Positions 34,629 through 43,380 of a DNA stretch of 64,000 bases are shown here, one piece after another (within the stretch, counting starts at the first letter, position 1; each line of letters begins with the position of its first letter). The notes beneath the pieces are model-generated. The model was not told the origin of the DNA. It did no database searches and worked only from the letters and a program-made list of their open reading frames with translations. The translations under genes were made by a program, and so were the position numbers. Source of the stretch: Paenibacillus rubinfantis (lineage in GTDB: Bacteria; Bacillota; Bacilli; Paenibacillales; Paenibacillaceae); contig NZ_LN909066.1 in NCBI RefSeq assembly GCF_001486505.1, positions 137,795 to 201,794 on the forward strand. The letters run 5' to 3'.

Positions 34629-35201
34629 TTATTCTACGATTTCGGCCGTATCGCCAGTCTTGGCACCGGCAGCATTCGCTTCATCCGTGTCGATGTGCAT
34701 ATCTAACGCAAAGTTGTCGGATACGCGTGCGATCACGTTCTCCAGCACCAAACCGCGTTCTCCGCCCAAGCGAACCTTCAACAGTTGCTTGTCTTTAATG
34801 CCCCATTTCTCCGCATCGGAAGTATGGAAGTGGATATGGCGGGCAGCTACGATAACGCCTTGTTCCAACTCGATCTCCCCGGCAGGACCTTTCACCTTGA
34901 TGCCTGGCGTGCCGTCAATGTTGCCCGATTCGCGAACCGGCGCTTTAACGCCAATTGCAAAGGAATCCGTGCGGGAAATTTCCAATTGGGAAGCCGGACG
35001 GGCTGGGCCCAAAATGCGGACTTTGTCGAATTGGCCTTTCGATCCAATGACAGCCACCTGTTCATTCGCGGCAAATTGCCCCGGTTGCGACAGCGGCTTA
35101 AATTCCGTCAATTGATAGCCTTGTCCAAACAAAATTTCAATATGCTCCTGCGTCAAATGGATATGACGCGCGGATACGCCGACAGGTACAGTTTTGCTCA
35201 T
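34629..35201 (-). CDS. pduL: Phosphate acyltransferase PduL (phosphotransacylase)
   Basis: 190 residues with the two PduL beta-barrel halves. The zinc-binding motif VPVGVSARHIHLTQEH is near the N-terminus and VIVAARHIHFHTSDAEKWG is in the second half. PduL moves the acyl group between CoA and phosphate. No microcompartment shell genes are near, so it probably serves as a phosphotransacetylase feeding acetate kinase. Two CoA-forming ferredoxin oxidoreductases are in this window, one of them adjacent (35322-37950). The start ATG 35201 lies 11 bases from GAGGAG; GTG 35213 would overlap it. Confidence 0.88.
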   Translation of the reverse strand: MSKTVPVGVSARHIHLTQEHIEILFGQGYQLTEFKPLSQPGQFAANEQVAVIGSKGQFDKVRILGPARPASQLEISRTDSFAIGVKAPVRESGNIDGTPGIKVKGPAGEIELEQGVIVAARHIHFHTSDAEKWGIKDKQLLKVRLGGERGLVLENVIARVSDNFALDMHIDTDEANAAGAKTGDTAEIVE

Positions 35202-35275
35202 GTCTACAAACACTCCTCGTATATTCTCTATATCGATGACGATTCACATCGTTACTCATTATACACCTAATAACA

Positions 35276-35314
35276 AAAAAAAGGAAAAGACGTCCACCGG
35301 AAATGGACGCCTTT
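35276..35314 (-). terminator. Terminator after korB
   Basis: Minus-strand stem AGGCGTCCA / TGGACGTCT (with a G-T pair), followed by TTTCCTTTTTTT, 8 bp after the stop. Confidence 0.75.
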
Positions 35315-35321
35315 AACCTCA

Positions 35322-36188
35322 TTATTTAAATTCTGCTACAAGATTGTCAAACTCGTTTTCGGAGAGGGCCAACGGTTGATACGCCAGCGGCTCCTTCTTA
35401 AAGCCGTGTACGAGATCCTCGTAGCTCTTCTTCTCTTTGTTCTGATAGATCAATCCGGTGATCATGCTGTTCGTCTCCATCAGTTTCGCCATGGCCATCG
35501 CACGGTTGCTTGGATCATAATCCGGGACGGTTTCCAGATTGATGATGTTCTCTTTGAACCAATCATACGTATTCACCTTATTGAAGGTAACGCAAGGGCT
35601 GAATACGTTAATCAAGGAGAAGCCTTCGTGCTGGATCCCTTGTTCGATCAGAGACGTCAGCTGCTTCAAATCGCTGGAGAACGACTGGGCCACGAAGGTG
35701 GCACCGGACGCCAAGGCGATTTCGAGCGGCGACAGGGTCGATTCCACCGAACCTTCCGGCGTGCTCTTCGTCTTGAAGCCTTCGCCGCTGCGCGGGGAGG
35801 TTTGCCCTTTGGTCAACCCGTAGATCTGGTTGTCCATGACGATGTAGGTGACGTTGATGTTCCGGCGAATCGCGTGCACCGTATGGCCCATCCCGATCGC
35901 AAATCCATCACCGTCGCCGCCGGATGCGATCACTGTCAGATCGCGGTTGGCCAACTTCACACCTTGAGCGATCGGAAGCGCACGGCCGTGAATCCCGTGC
36001 AAGCCGTAGGCGTTGATATAACCAGAGATCCGGCCGGAGCAGCCGATCCCGGAAATAACGGCGAGTTGCTCCGGTTCGAGACCCACATTCGCCGCGGCGC
36101 GTTGGATGGCGGCTTGAATGGAGAAATCGCCGCAGCCCGGACACCAGTTAGGTTTAACGTTGTTACGGAACTCTTTAAACGTTGCCAT
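35322..36188 (-). CDS. korB: 2-oxoacid:ferredoxin oxidoreductase beta subunit
   Basis: A 288-residue thiamine diphosphate subunit: cluster and TPP region KPNWCPGCGDFSIQAAIQRAA, and TPP motif ASGGDGDGFAIGMGHTVHAIRRNINVTYIVMDNQIYGLTKGQTSPRS. It pairs with the alpha subunit whose gene it overlaps by 14 bp. The KorA/KorB type oxidises 2-oxoglutarate (and sometimes pyruvate) to the acyl-CoA with ferredoxin as acceptor; the substrate here is inferred from family. The start ATG follows GGAGGAG. Confidence 0.9.
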   Translation of the reverse strand: MATFKEFRNNVKPNWCPGCGDFSIQAAIQRAAANVGLEPEQLAVISGIGCSGRISGYINAYGLHGIHGRALPIAQGVKLANRDLTVIASGGDGDGFAIGMGHTVHAIRRNINVTYIVMDNQIYGLTKGQTSPRSGEGFKTKSTPEGSVESTLSPLEIALASGATFVAQSFSSDLKQLTSLIEQGIQHEGFSLINVFSPCVTFNKVNTYDWFKENIINLETVPDYDPSNRAMAMAKLMETNSMITGLIYQNKEKKSYEDLVHGFKKEPLAYQPLALSENEFDNLVAEFK

Positions 36189-37950
36189 TTTTCACCAACT
36201 CCTCCTGCGCTTTATTCCCGGCTGCCTTCTTGCACTCTTCATAGACTTCCGATGGAAGGAACGGATTACCGTTATATTTCAGCACATTCACGATTTTGTC
36301 GTGATAGCCGACATTTTGTTTAATCAAATTCGCCAATTGGCCGGTGGCGTTGTTCTCCAGAACAACCACTTTCTTCGCTTTCGCGATTTGCGGCAGCACT
36401 TGCTCCGTTGGGAACGGATGCATCAGCCGCACGGTCATGTGGTTGGTTTTTAACCCGTCCACGGTCAGGTGTTCGCGAGCTTGATCAATCGTTCCGCCCG
36501 TTGACCCCATGCCGATGATCAGCAGATCCGGTTCAGCATGCGGAGCTTGCAGGCGAATCGGGTTGGTTACTTCCAGCTGAGCCAGCTTGCGCAGACGCTT
36601 ATCCATCATTTTGTTCCGGTTCACCGGACTTTCCGAAGGACGGCCGGACTCGTCATGCTCTACGCCGGTTACATGGTGAATACCGTTCTTCTCACCTGGC
36701 AGCACCCGTGGGGAGATGCCGTTCTCCGTAAAGGCATAGCGGTTAAACATACTCGAATCGTCGCGGTCCGGAATATCCTTCACGAGATAGCCGCGATCAA
36801 TCGATACTTTGCTATAATCCAGCATTTCGCATGATTGCTTCCCAAGGGATAATTGCAGATCCGTCGCTACGATCACGGGCACTTGATATTTCTCGGCCAA
36901 ATTAAACGCCTCCACCGTATCATAGAAACATTCTTCGATGGAACTTGGCGCAATCACGATTTTCGGGATTTCCCCGTGTGTACCATAGATCAGCGCATTG
37001 ATGTCGCTTTGCTCCTGCTTGGTCGGCAACCCAGTGCTTGGACCGCCGCGCTGTGTATCGATGATGACAACCGGCGTTTCGGTCATGCCGGCCAGGCCAA
37101 TCGCTTCCATCATCAGCGACAATCCAGGTCCAGCCGAGGCGGTCATCGTACGAACCCCCGCATAACTCGAACCGATCGCCATCGTAATCGCCGCGATTTC
37201 ATCTTCCGTTTGAACAACCGTACCGCCAAATTTCGGTAATTTCTTAATTAAATATTCCATAATTTCAGAAGCAGGTGTAATCGGGTATGCACTCATAATC
37301 CGGCAACCTGCGGCTACGGCACCTAGGCCGATCGCATCGTTACCGATCATGAAGAGCTTTTCCTTGCCGTCAGCCGGCTCCAGCTTGAATTCGTCCAATG
37401 GACCTCCGGCGAGCTCAAGCACATAATCCGCGCCGCGTTTTACCGCTTCGATATTTTTCTCGACAATCGCTGGTCCTTTACGACCGAATTCTTCTTCCAC
37501 CGCTTTATTGAACACTTCAAGCGGAAGACCGAGCAGCGCCCAGGATGCACCGGAAGCCACCATGTTCTTCATCAGCGAAGTTCCAAGCTCTTCAGCGATG
37601 CTGGTAATCGGCACCGGGAACAGACGAGCATCCACGCCCTCCGGCACCGTAGGGTTAAACTTGGCATCCGCCACGATTACCCCGCCGCTGCGCAGCTCCT
37701 GCGCATTCAAGTCGATACTTTCTTGGTCAAAAGCGACTAAAATGTCCAAGTCGTCGGAAATCGCGCGAATCGGCTTGGTACTGATCCGGATTTTGTTATT
37801 CGTATGACCGCCTTTGATACGGGAGGAGAAATGCCGATACCCGTACAAATAATATCCCAGCCGGTTCAAAGCCGTCGAAAAAATCCGGTCCGTACTTTCA
37901 ACGCCCTCGCCCTGCTGTCCACCGATCTTCCAAGACAATTGACTAATCAA
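36175..37950 (-). CDS. korA: 2-oxoacid:ferredoxin oxidoreductase alpha subunit (gamma-alpha fusion)
   Basis: 591 residues. Residues 1-190 are the gamma domain (SWKIGGQQGEGVESTDRIFSTALNRLGYYLYGYRHFSSRIKGGH) and residues 205-580 the alpha domain (FMIGNDAIGLGAVAAGCRIMSAYPITPASEIMEYL; MTASAGPGLSLMMEAIGLAGMTETPVVIIDTQRGGPSTGLPTKQEQSD; HPFPTEQVLPQI). It has no ferredoxin domain, unlike the PFOR at 19-22 kb, so it needs a separate ferredoxin. The start is TTG 37950 behind AAAGGGGTGG. Promoter elements upstream were not clear. Confidence 0.9.
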   Translation of the reverse strand: MISQLSWKIGGQQGEGVESTDRIFSTALNRLGYYLYGYRHFSSRIKGGHTNNKIRISTKPIRAISDDLDILVAFDQESIDLNAQELRSGGVIVADAKFNPTVPEGVDARLFPVPITSIAEELGTSLMKNMVASGASWALLGLPLEVFNKAVEEEFGRKGPAIVEKNIEAVKRGADYVLELAGGPLDEFKLEPADGKEKLFMIGNDAIGLGAVAAGCRIMSAYPITPASEIMEYLIKKLPKFGGTVVQTEDEIAAITMAIGSSYAGVRTMTASAGPGLSLMMEAIGLAGMTETPVVIIDTQRGGPSTGLPTKQEQSDINALIYGTHGEIPKIVIAPSSIEECFYDTVEAFNLAEKYQVPVIVATDLQLSLGKQSCEMLDYSKVSIDRGYLVKDIPDRDDSSMFNRYAFTENGISPRVLPGEKNGIHHVTGVEHDESGRPSESPVNRNKMMDKRLRKLAQLEVTNPIRLQAPHAEPDLLIIGMGSTGGTIDQAREHLTVDGLKTNHMTVRLMHPFPTEQVLPQIAKAKKVVVLENNATGQLANLIKQNVGYHDKIVNVLKYNGNPFLPSEVYEECKKAAGNKAQEELVKNGNV

Positions 37951-38176
37951 GATCGCCCACCCCTTTAATCGTATCGCAATGGAAAAAATAGAATATCAAT
38001 GCAGTTTGAATGTTAACGTGCAAGAGGTCACATTCCGGCCTGTTGTTTGTGAACATTCTGTTTCAGAGTCATGTCAATTTTATGTCTCAACCTGGTAAAA
38101 AGCAAGCGTTTTCTAGCCTTTTTTCATATAGTAGTTTTCGATCAATTCGTTCTCACAATTGGATGAATTAAAGCGC

Positions 38177-39130
38177 TTACTTGTGAGAGGGCAACCAAGC
38201 GCGCAGGAATGCGGCTGCGTTGTCGTACAACCATCCGCGGACGAGCTCCTCCGGGTAATATTTCAACAGCGTTTCCTGCCAATTCGTGTAATGTCCCGAA
38301 TGCTTAAAGTCGGTCAGATGGGTTTCAATCCCGTCGAAATCAGACCCAAACATCAGGTTGGCTGCTCCCCCCAGCGAGCAAATCCGCTCAATATGCGGTA
38401 AGAGATCCCGGCTGGACCCACTTTTGCCTGCTTTGACGAACCACGGCACAAAGGTCACCCCAATTCTCCCACCGAGCTTGATGATCGCTTGAATCTGATC
38501 GTCGCGAAGGTTCCGTGCATGCGGGCAAACGTGATAGGCGTTGGAATGCGAAGCGATAAACGGCTTCCCGGCAACCTCCGCGAGTTCTTGCAATTCCCAG
38601 AATCCCTTGACCGACAAATGCGAGACATCCAAAATGATGCCGAGCTCATGGCATAATTGGACCAACTCTACCCCCGCGGGGGTAAACCCGCCGTTTCGCG
38701 GCTCCATGATCCCATCGGCGGCCCAGTTGGCATAGTTCCAGGTTAATCCGAGAAATCGGACGCCTTTCTCATAACATACGCGGACATAATGCAAGTTGCC
38801 TTCCAGCCCGTCCGCCCCTTCAAGAGACAACAGCCCCCCGATCGCCTCTCCTTGCTCCAGAGTATTCAAGTCCTCGACGGACTGCACAGGGAGCACGCCT
38901 AGCGGGAGAACCCGTTCCCGAAACAACTCGATTTGCCCCAAGATATGTTCCATTTTGGGGGGACCCAGACGTTCGGATAGAAATATCGCAAAGGTTTGCA
39001 GCTTCACCCCACCGTCCTCCAAACGGCGCAGATTCACGTCCAATCGGCGATCCCGGGCAAAGTCCAGCTTCGGATCCAGCAGCATTTTGCTTAAGGCGTC
39101 ACAATGAAAATCGATGATCGGCATCTTCAT
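38177..39130 (-). CDS. Membrane dipeptidase-family metallopeptidase (M19)
   Basis: 317 residues with the renal dipeptidase pattern: zinc-binding HCD in IIDFHCDALSKML, GLTWNYANWAADG, DVSHLSVKGFWEL, IASHSNAYHVCPHARNLRDDQIQAI, and MFGSDFDGI. M19 enzymes cleave dipeptides, often containing D-residues. B. subtilis has tdh/kbl at this place, so the gene is an insertion relative to that genome. The ATG 39130 follows GAGGAGG. Confidence 0.88.
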   Translation of the reverse strand: MKMPIIDFHCDALSKMLLDPKLDFARDRRLDVNLRRLEDGGVKLQTFAIFLSERLGPPKMEHILGQIELFRERVLPLGVLPVQSVEDLNTLEQGEAIGGLLSLEGADGLEGNLHYVRVCYEKGVRFLGLTWNYANWAADGIMEPRNGGFTPAGVELVQLCHELGIILDVSHLSVKGFWELQELAEVAGKPFIASHSNAYHVCPHARNLRDDQIQAIIKLGGRIGVTFVPWFVKAGKSGSSRDLLPHIERICSLGGAANLMFGSDFDGIETHLTDFKHSGHYTNWQETLLKYYPEELVRGWLYDNAAAFLRAWLPSHK

Positions 39131-39168
39131 GACCTTTCCTCCTCTTCCTAATCATTTGCCGAAAAAAC

Positions 39169-39202
39169 AAAAAAGCCTGTCTACGGGAGCGTAAACAGGC
39201 GT
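39169..39202 (-). terminator. Terminator after spoVS
   Basis: Minus-strand stem GCCTGTTTAC / GTAGACAGGC, then TTTTTTG, 17 bp after the spoVS stop. Confidence 0.83.
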
Positions 39203-39218
39203 CATTTCTATCGAAATT

Positions 39219-39479
39219 TTATCTCGGCTCTACGATCAGTTTAATTGCGGTTCGATCCTCGCCATCGATCACGATGTCGGTAAAGGCTGGAATGCAAATC
39301 AAGTCCACGCCGCTTGGCGCGACGAATCCCCGGGCGATCGCAACGGCTTTGATGGCTTGGTTAAGAGCACCCGCCCCAATGGCCTGTAGTTCAGCAGCGC
39401 CACGTTCTCTGAGGACGCCAGCCAACGCACCGGCAACGGAGTTGGGGTTGGATTTTGCTGAAACCTTTAATACTTCCAT
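39219..39479 (-). CDS. spoVS: Stage V sporulation protein S
   Basis: 86 residues, the size and sequence of SpoVS (MEVLKVSAKSNPNSVAGALAGVLRERGAAELQAIGAGALNQAIKAVAIARGFVAPSG). It is a small nucleic-acid-binding Alba-like protein needed for sporulation progression. The gene order ymdB-spoVS is as in B. subtilis. A sigma-H-like promoter lies 50 bp upstream and a terminator follows. Confidence 0.95.
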   Translation of the reverse strand: MEVLKVSAKSNPNSVAGALAGVLRERGAAELQAIGAGALNQAIKAVAIARGFVAPSGVDLICIPAFTDIVIDGEDRTAIKLIVEPR

Positions 39480-39528
39480 GGTTAGTACCTCCCTGGGAAT
39501 ATTCGTTGGATTCCACTACTTAGAAGAT

Positions 39529-39555
39529 ATTCGTGAGAATTCGGGATATTCCTTC
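39529..39555 (-). promoter_or_regulatory. Sigma-H-like promoter of spoVS
   Basis: Minus strand: -35 GAAGGAATA (39547-39555) fits the RnAGGAWWW pattern and -10 CGAAT (39529-39533) fits HGAAT, with a 13-bp spacer. The start codon is 50 bp downstream. spoVS is sigma-H dependent in B. subtilis. Confidence 0.5.
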
Positions 39556-39644
39556 TTTTTCCCGGAGGAGAAGTTTCGGGAGGCCTTGATCCTACGGACT
39601 TCCGGGCGTTTTACCCTATTTTGGCGAAATCGCTTTCCGCCTCT

Positions 39645-40439
39645 TTAGTCCATCAGCCATTCGTCCTCGAGCAAGCGAATTTTTTGAATTTTCTGCGCTT
39701 TGCCTGTAGATTCATCCACATCCACGATCACCGCGTGAAAATGCCATTTCCCTTCGCAGACTTGAAACCGCACGGGAAGCTGGGTCGTGAACTTGCGCAA
39801 CACCGCCGTACGCTCCATGCCCAGAATCCCTTCGCGGGAGCCCACCATACCGGCATCGGTCAAGTACGCCGTTCCCTGCGGCAGGATCGTATCATCGTTG
39901 CTTTGTACGTGGGTATGCGTCCCAACCACAAGCGATGCGCGGCCGTCCAGGTGCCAGCCCATGGCGATTTTTTCGGAAGTTGCTTCAGCATGGAAGTCCA
40001 CCAGGATGCATTTGTGCTTCTTTGACAACTGTCCGATGATTTCATCCGCCGCCCGGAAGGGATCATCAATCGCCGGCAGGAAAGTGCGACCCATCAAATT
40101 CACCACGGCCAGCTCCTTGCCGCCTGCTTTGATCACCGTAACCCCCCGCCCCGGCGTTCCCGGCGGATAATTGGCCGGTCGCACCATCCGCGGCTCATCA
40201 TCGATGAAGTCGAAGATCTCTTTGTTATCCCATGTATGGTTGCCCATCGTTAGGCCATGAATGCCTTGATCAAAAAACTCTTTGGCAATGTTGGCGTTAA
40301 TCCCCCGGCCCGCCGCAGCGTTCTCCCCATTAGCGATGATGATATGCGGGTTATATTTTGATTTCAAATGGGGCAGCGTTGCTTTCAGCGCCTTGCGCCC
40401 CGTATTTCCGACGATATCTCCGATAAACAGAACTTTAAT
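39645..40439 (-). CDS. ymdB: YmdB-family cyclic nucleotide phosphodiesterase, apparent AUU start
   Basis: 264 residues if read from ATT at 40439, exactly the length of B. subtilis YmdB. The N-terminus then reads (M)KVLFIGDIVGNTGRKALKATLPHL, with the metal-binding GD. Next come IIIANGENAAAGRG (the N/GEN motif), MGNHTWDNKEI (GNH), LVDFHAEATSEK and VVGTHTHVQSND (GTHTH). It is a dinuclear phosphodiesterase affecting biofilm and motility decisions and linked to RNase Y. GAGGAGG lies 8 bases before the ATT, and no ATG, GTG or TTG sits within the first motif in frame. The next start-like codon (TTG 40367) would delete the catalytic GD. Confidence 0.9.
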   Translation of the reverse strand: MKVLFIGDIVGNTGRKALKATLPHLKSKYNPHIIIANGENAAAGRGINANIAKEFFDQGIHGLTMGNHTWDNKEIFDFIDDEPRMVRPANYPPGTPGRGVTVIKAGGKELAVVNLMGRTFLPAIDDPFRAADEIIGQLSKKHKCILVDFHAEATSEKIAMGWHLDGRASLVVGTHTHVQSNDDTILPQGTAYLTDAGMVGSREGILGMERTAVLRKFTTQLPVRFQVCEGKWHFHAVIVDVDESTGKAQKIQKIRLLEDEWLMD

Positions 40440-40502
40440 GCGGATCCCTCCTCTGACTAATCACCTCAAGCCCGCTTGAGACTTGGGGTCGTCCAGGCAA
40501 TG

Positions 40503-40527
40503 AAAAAGCGGCCCGCGAGGGGCCACT
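40503..40527 (-). terminator. Terminator after rny
   Basis: Minus-strand stem AGTGGCCC / GGGCCGCT (one G-T pair), then TTTTTC, 15 bp after the stop. Confidence 0.75.
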
Positions 40528-40541
40528 TCTCAGCATAACCT

Positions 40542-42083
40542 TTACTTGGCGTATTCAACCGCCCGCGTCTCGCGGATGACGGTCACTTTGATATGACCCG
40601 GATAATCCAGTTCACTTTCAATCGTCTTGGTAATGTCACGCGCCAAGCGGAATGCTTCTGCGTCGTCGATTTTGTCCGGCTGTACCATCACGCGCACCTC
40701 GCGGCCCGCCTGAATGGCAAACGATTTCTCGACGCCTTCAAACGACTCGGAAATTTCCTCGAGCTTCTCCAACCGACGAATGTAGGTTTCGAGCGTTTCC
40801 CGACGCGCGCCCGGTCTTGCCGCCGACAATGCATCGGCCGCGCCAACCAGCATGGCAATGACAGAGGTGGCTTCGCAATCGCCGTGGTGAGAGGCAATGC
40901 TGTTGATAACCACCGGATGTTCCTTGTACTTCTTCGCCAACTCCACGCCGATTTCGACATGAGACCCTTCCACTTCATGATCAAGCGCTTTACCGATATC
41001 GTGCAGCAAGCCTGCCCGTTTGGCAAGAGCGATGTCTTCGCCTAGCTCTCCAGCCATCAATCCAGCCAGATAAGCGACTTCCATCGAGTGCTTCAGAACG
41101 TTTTGACCGTAGCTTGTCCGGAACTTGAGACGTCCCAAAATTTTGATCAAATCCGGATGCAGTGCATGTACGCCCACTTCGAACGTAGCCTGCTCGCCGT
41201 ATTCGCGGATGCGTTCGTCCACTTCCCTGCGGGATTTCTCGACCATTTCTTCGATCCGAGCCGGATGAATCCGTCCGTCCGCCACCAATTTCTCCAAGGC
41301 AGTCCGGGCGATTTCGCGGCGAATCGGGTCAAAGCCCGACAGAATCACCGCTTCCGGCGTATCGTCGATAATAAGATCGATCCCAGTCAAGGTTTCGAGC
41401 GCTCGGATATTCCGGCCTTCGCGGCCGATAATCCGTCCTTTCATCTCTTCGTTCGGCAGCGTTACGACGGAAACCGTCGTTTCCGCCACATGATCGGCAG
41501 CGCAACGTTGAATTGCCAGCGTAATAATCTCGCGGGATTTCTTATCCGCTTCTTCCTTCGCTTGCTGTTCAATGTCTTTAATCATCTGCGCGGTTTCATG
41601 GCGAACTTCCTGCTCCACGTTATTCAAAATGATCGAACGGGCATCTTCCATCGTGAGGTTGGAAATCCGCTCCAGTTCTTGAACTTGGCTCTTGTAGATT
41701 AAGTCGATTTGCTGCTGCGTTTCTTCGATCCGTTTCTCTTTGCTGACCACTTGCTCTTCTTTACGTTCAAGCGATTCTAATTTTTTATCCAGCGACTCTT
41801 CTTTTTGCAACAATCGTCTTTCTTGTCGTTGTATTTCATTCCGACGTTCACGAATGTCTTTATCAGCTTCGGTTCTAAGCTTATGGACTTCGTCCTTGGC
41901 TTCCAGAACCGTTTCCTTTTTCAGTGCTTCCGCATCCTTCTTGGCATTCTCCAAGATTTGGCTGGCTGCGTGCTCTGCACTGGAAATTTTAGCTTCGGCA
42001 AGAGACTTGCGAATAAAATACCCGATCACGAACCCAAAGAATAAAGCGGCTGCAACGAGAATGATCCAGACATACTCAGGCAT
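40542..42083 (-). CDS. rny: Ribonuclease Y
   Basis: 513 residues. An N-terminal membrane anchor (VWIILVAAALFFGFVIGYFI) is followed by a long coiled coil (about residues 30-200), a KH domain with GRIIGREGRNIRALETLTGIDLIIDD, and an HD domain (HSMEVAYLAGLMA, AGLLHDIGKALDHE, with HD at the centre). RNase Y starts mRNA decay at the membrane. The start ATG 42083 has GGGGAGGTG upstream; codons further upstream belong to the leader. It has its own promoter about 260 bp upstream. Confidence 0.95.
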   Translation of the reverse strand: MPEYVWIILVAAALFFGFVIGYFIRKSLAEAKISSAEHAASQILENAKKDAEALKKETVLEAKDEVHKLRTEADKDIRERRNEIQRQERRLLQKEESLDKKLESLERKEEQVVSKEKRIEETQQQIDLIYKSQVQELERISNLTMEDARSIILNNVEQEVRHETAQMIKDIEQQAKEEADKKSREIITLAIQRCAADHVAETTVSVVTLPNEEMKGRIIGREGRNIRALETLTGIDLIIDDTPEAVILSGFDPIRREIARTALEKLVADGRIHPARIEEMVEKSRREVDERIREYGEQATFEVGVHALHPDLIKILGRLKFRTSYGQNVLKHSMEVAYLAGLMAGELGEDIALAKRAGLLHDIGKALDHEVEGSHVEIGVELAKKYKEHPVVINSIASHHGDCEATSVIAMLVGAADALSAARPGARRETLETYIRRLEKLEEISESFEGVEKSFAIQAGREVRVMVQPDKIDDAEAFRLARDITKTIESELDYPGHIKVTVIRETRAVEYAK

Positions 42084-42344
42084 CTGTTCACCTCCCCGTT
42101 GTTTCCTCCAAGGCATTCCTTGGGATGTTTGCAGTTGTAGTAACTTTTCGTTTCTAGGTTCATCATTCATACAAAAAATTCATGACTTGCCCATTCAGTT
42201 CAGCAGTTCATGCTGCAATGCATGACCCTTCCGCGTTCAGAAGCGGAGGCACTTTGCCTTCATGATTGGAGAACATAAACCCTATCCTCAGACCCATAAT
42301 TTTGGAAGGAAAAAAAGGGCCATTCAAGATATGGATTCATGTTC

Positions 42345-42374
42345 ATTTTATTATTTGACAAAAGATATTGTCAA
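42345..42374 (-). promoter_or_regulatory. Sigma-A promoter of rny with about 260-nt leader
   Basis: Minus strand: TTGACA (42369-42374), 18-bp spacer, TAAAAT (42345-42350). The spacer carries TTTTGTCAA, making an imperfect dyad with the -35. The leader to 42083 contains a hairpin-forming CCGCTTCTGAACGCGG and otherwise nothing recognisable. Confidence 0.7.
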
Positions 42375-42403
42375 GCAAATGACAGGAGTTCCCTCCCGTC
42401 CTC

Positions 42404-43267
42404 TTATTCTTCGTCCCAATCGTCCATTCCATGCATTTGCTCCCGGTTACCAAGTTCCCGCATGACCCGGGACACAACGCTGCCGCTAAACCCTCGGCGT
42501 TGCAGGAATGCTCCGGTTTTGCGTTTTCGGTCCAGCGGTTCCCCCGTAGTTCCCCGCCATTTCTTCAACCCTAGCTGGAGGGCGCTCTCAAACTCATCAT
42601 CCTCACTAACTTCGCCAAGCGCCTCCTCGATATACGACTTGGACACGCCTTTCTGGCGCAGTTCATGCTTGACCCACAGCTTACCCTTCCCGCGCAGCTT
42701 CACACGTTGAGAGGCCCATTCCTGGGCGTAGGCGGCGTCATCCACATACCCCTCCGACTGCAAACGGGCAAGAACGTCCTGGATCGTCTCCTCGCCCCAG
42801 CCTTTTTCTCCCAAACGCTGTGCGATTTCATAAGTCGTTCGCGGCTTCAAGCTTAAATATTTCAACGCGTCGGCATAACTCTGCTGGCGCTCGTCTGCCG
42901 CTACAATTTCCTCCAAATCTATCTTCGTGAATACCGCACCTTTGATCATGCGGTACTTGATCATCACGTCCTCATGTATCTCCAGTGAATACGTGCCAAA
43001 AGAAATCCGATAACGATACTTCGGTCGCTTCAGCATCATTACGGACGTAATCGCCAGCTCAGTATCCTCGGGAAAGGCGTCCAAGCCGGAGGGTTCCTCC
43101 GTTTGGGACGCTTCCGTCCCCTCCGGATCCCGGCTGACCTTTCGCGGCACCGGCTCCCAAAACGACTCGTCGGAAATATCAACAATCTCGTCCTCGCTGC
43201 GCTTGCCGGAGGTAGATCCGGTTCCTCTCCGCGCATCCTTCCCCCGCGATGTTCCCCAACTGCTCAC
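42404..43267 (-). CDS. recX: Recombination regulator RecX, with long N-terminal extension
   Basis: 287 residues. The N-terminal 75 residues are hydrophilic and Ser/Glu/Pro rich (MSSWGTSRGKDARRGTGSTSG...). From residue 76 follow a beta segment (ITSVMMLKRPKYRYRISFGTYSLEI) and the RecX three-helix repeats (ALKYLSLKPRTTYEIAQRLGEKGW; VLARLQSEGYVDDAAYAQEWASQRVKLRGKGKLWVKHELRQKGV). RecX modulates RecA filaments. It starts at GTG 43267 and follows recA, with a terminator between them. Confidence 0.9.
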   Translation of the reverse strand: MSSWGTSRGKDARRGTGSTSGKRSEDEIVDISDESFWEPVPRKVSRDPEGTEASQTEEPSGLDAFPEDTELAITSVMMLKRPKYRYRISFGTYSLEIHEDVMIKYRMIKGAVFTKIDLEEIVAADERQQSYADALKYLSLKPRTTYEIAQRLGEKGWGEETIQDVLARLQSEGYVDDAAYAQEWASQRVKLRGKGKLWVKHELRQKGVSKSYIEEALGEVSEDDEFESALQLGLKKWRGTTGEPLDRKRKTGAFLQRRGFSGSVVSRVMRELGNREQMHGMDDWDEE

Positions 43268-43316
43268 ATCCTGTCCCTCCGCTTCTGCCTAATCTCGGCG
43301 CATTCCCCGATACTGC

Positions 43317-43359
43317 AAAAGCGCCCTGCCCCGGCGGTTTGCCGGCGGTCAGAGCGCTT
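43317..43359 (-). terminator. Terminator after recA
   Basis: Minus-strand interrupted stem AAGCGCTCTG..CCGG / CCGG..CAGGGCGCTT followed by TTGC, 21 bp after the recA stop. Confidence 0.7.
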
Positions 43360-43380
43360 GATAGTTACGGCTTAATGAAC

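Noticed and set aside
34629..35201. Microcompartment locus around pduL
   Set aside because: No shell protein, aldehyde dehydrogenase or diol dehydratase genes are in the window.
36118..36453. Plus-strand ORFs across korA and korB
   Set aside because: They are shadow frames of strongly conserved minus-strand genes.
37951..38176. Rex-like site and promoter upstream of korA
   Set aside because: Only isolated half-sites (TTGTGAAC-like) and poorly spaced -35/-10 elements were found.
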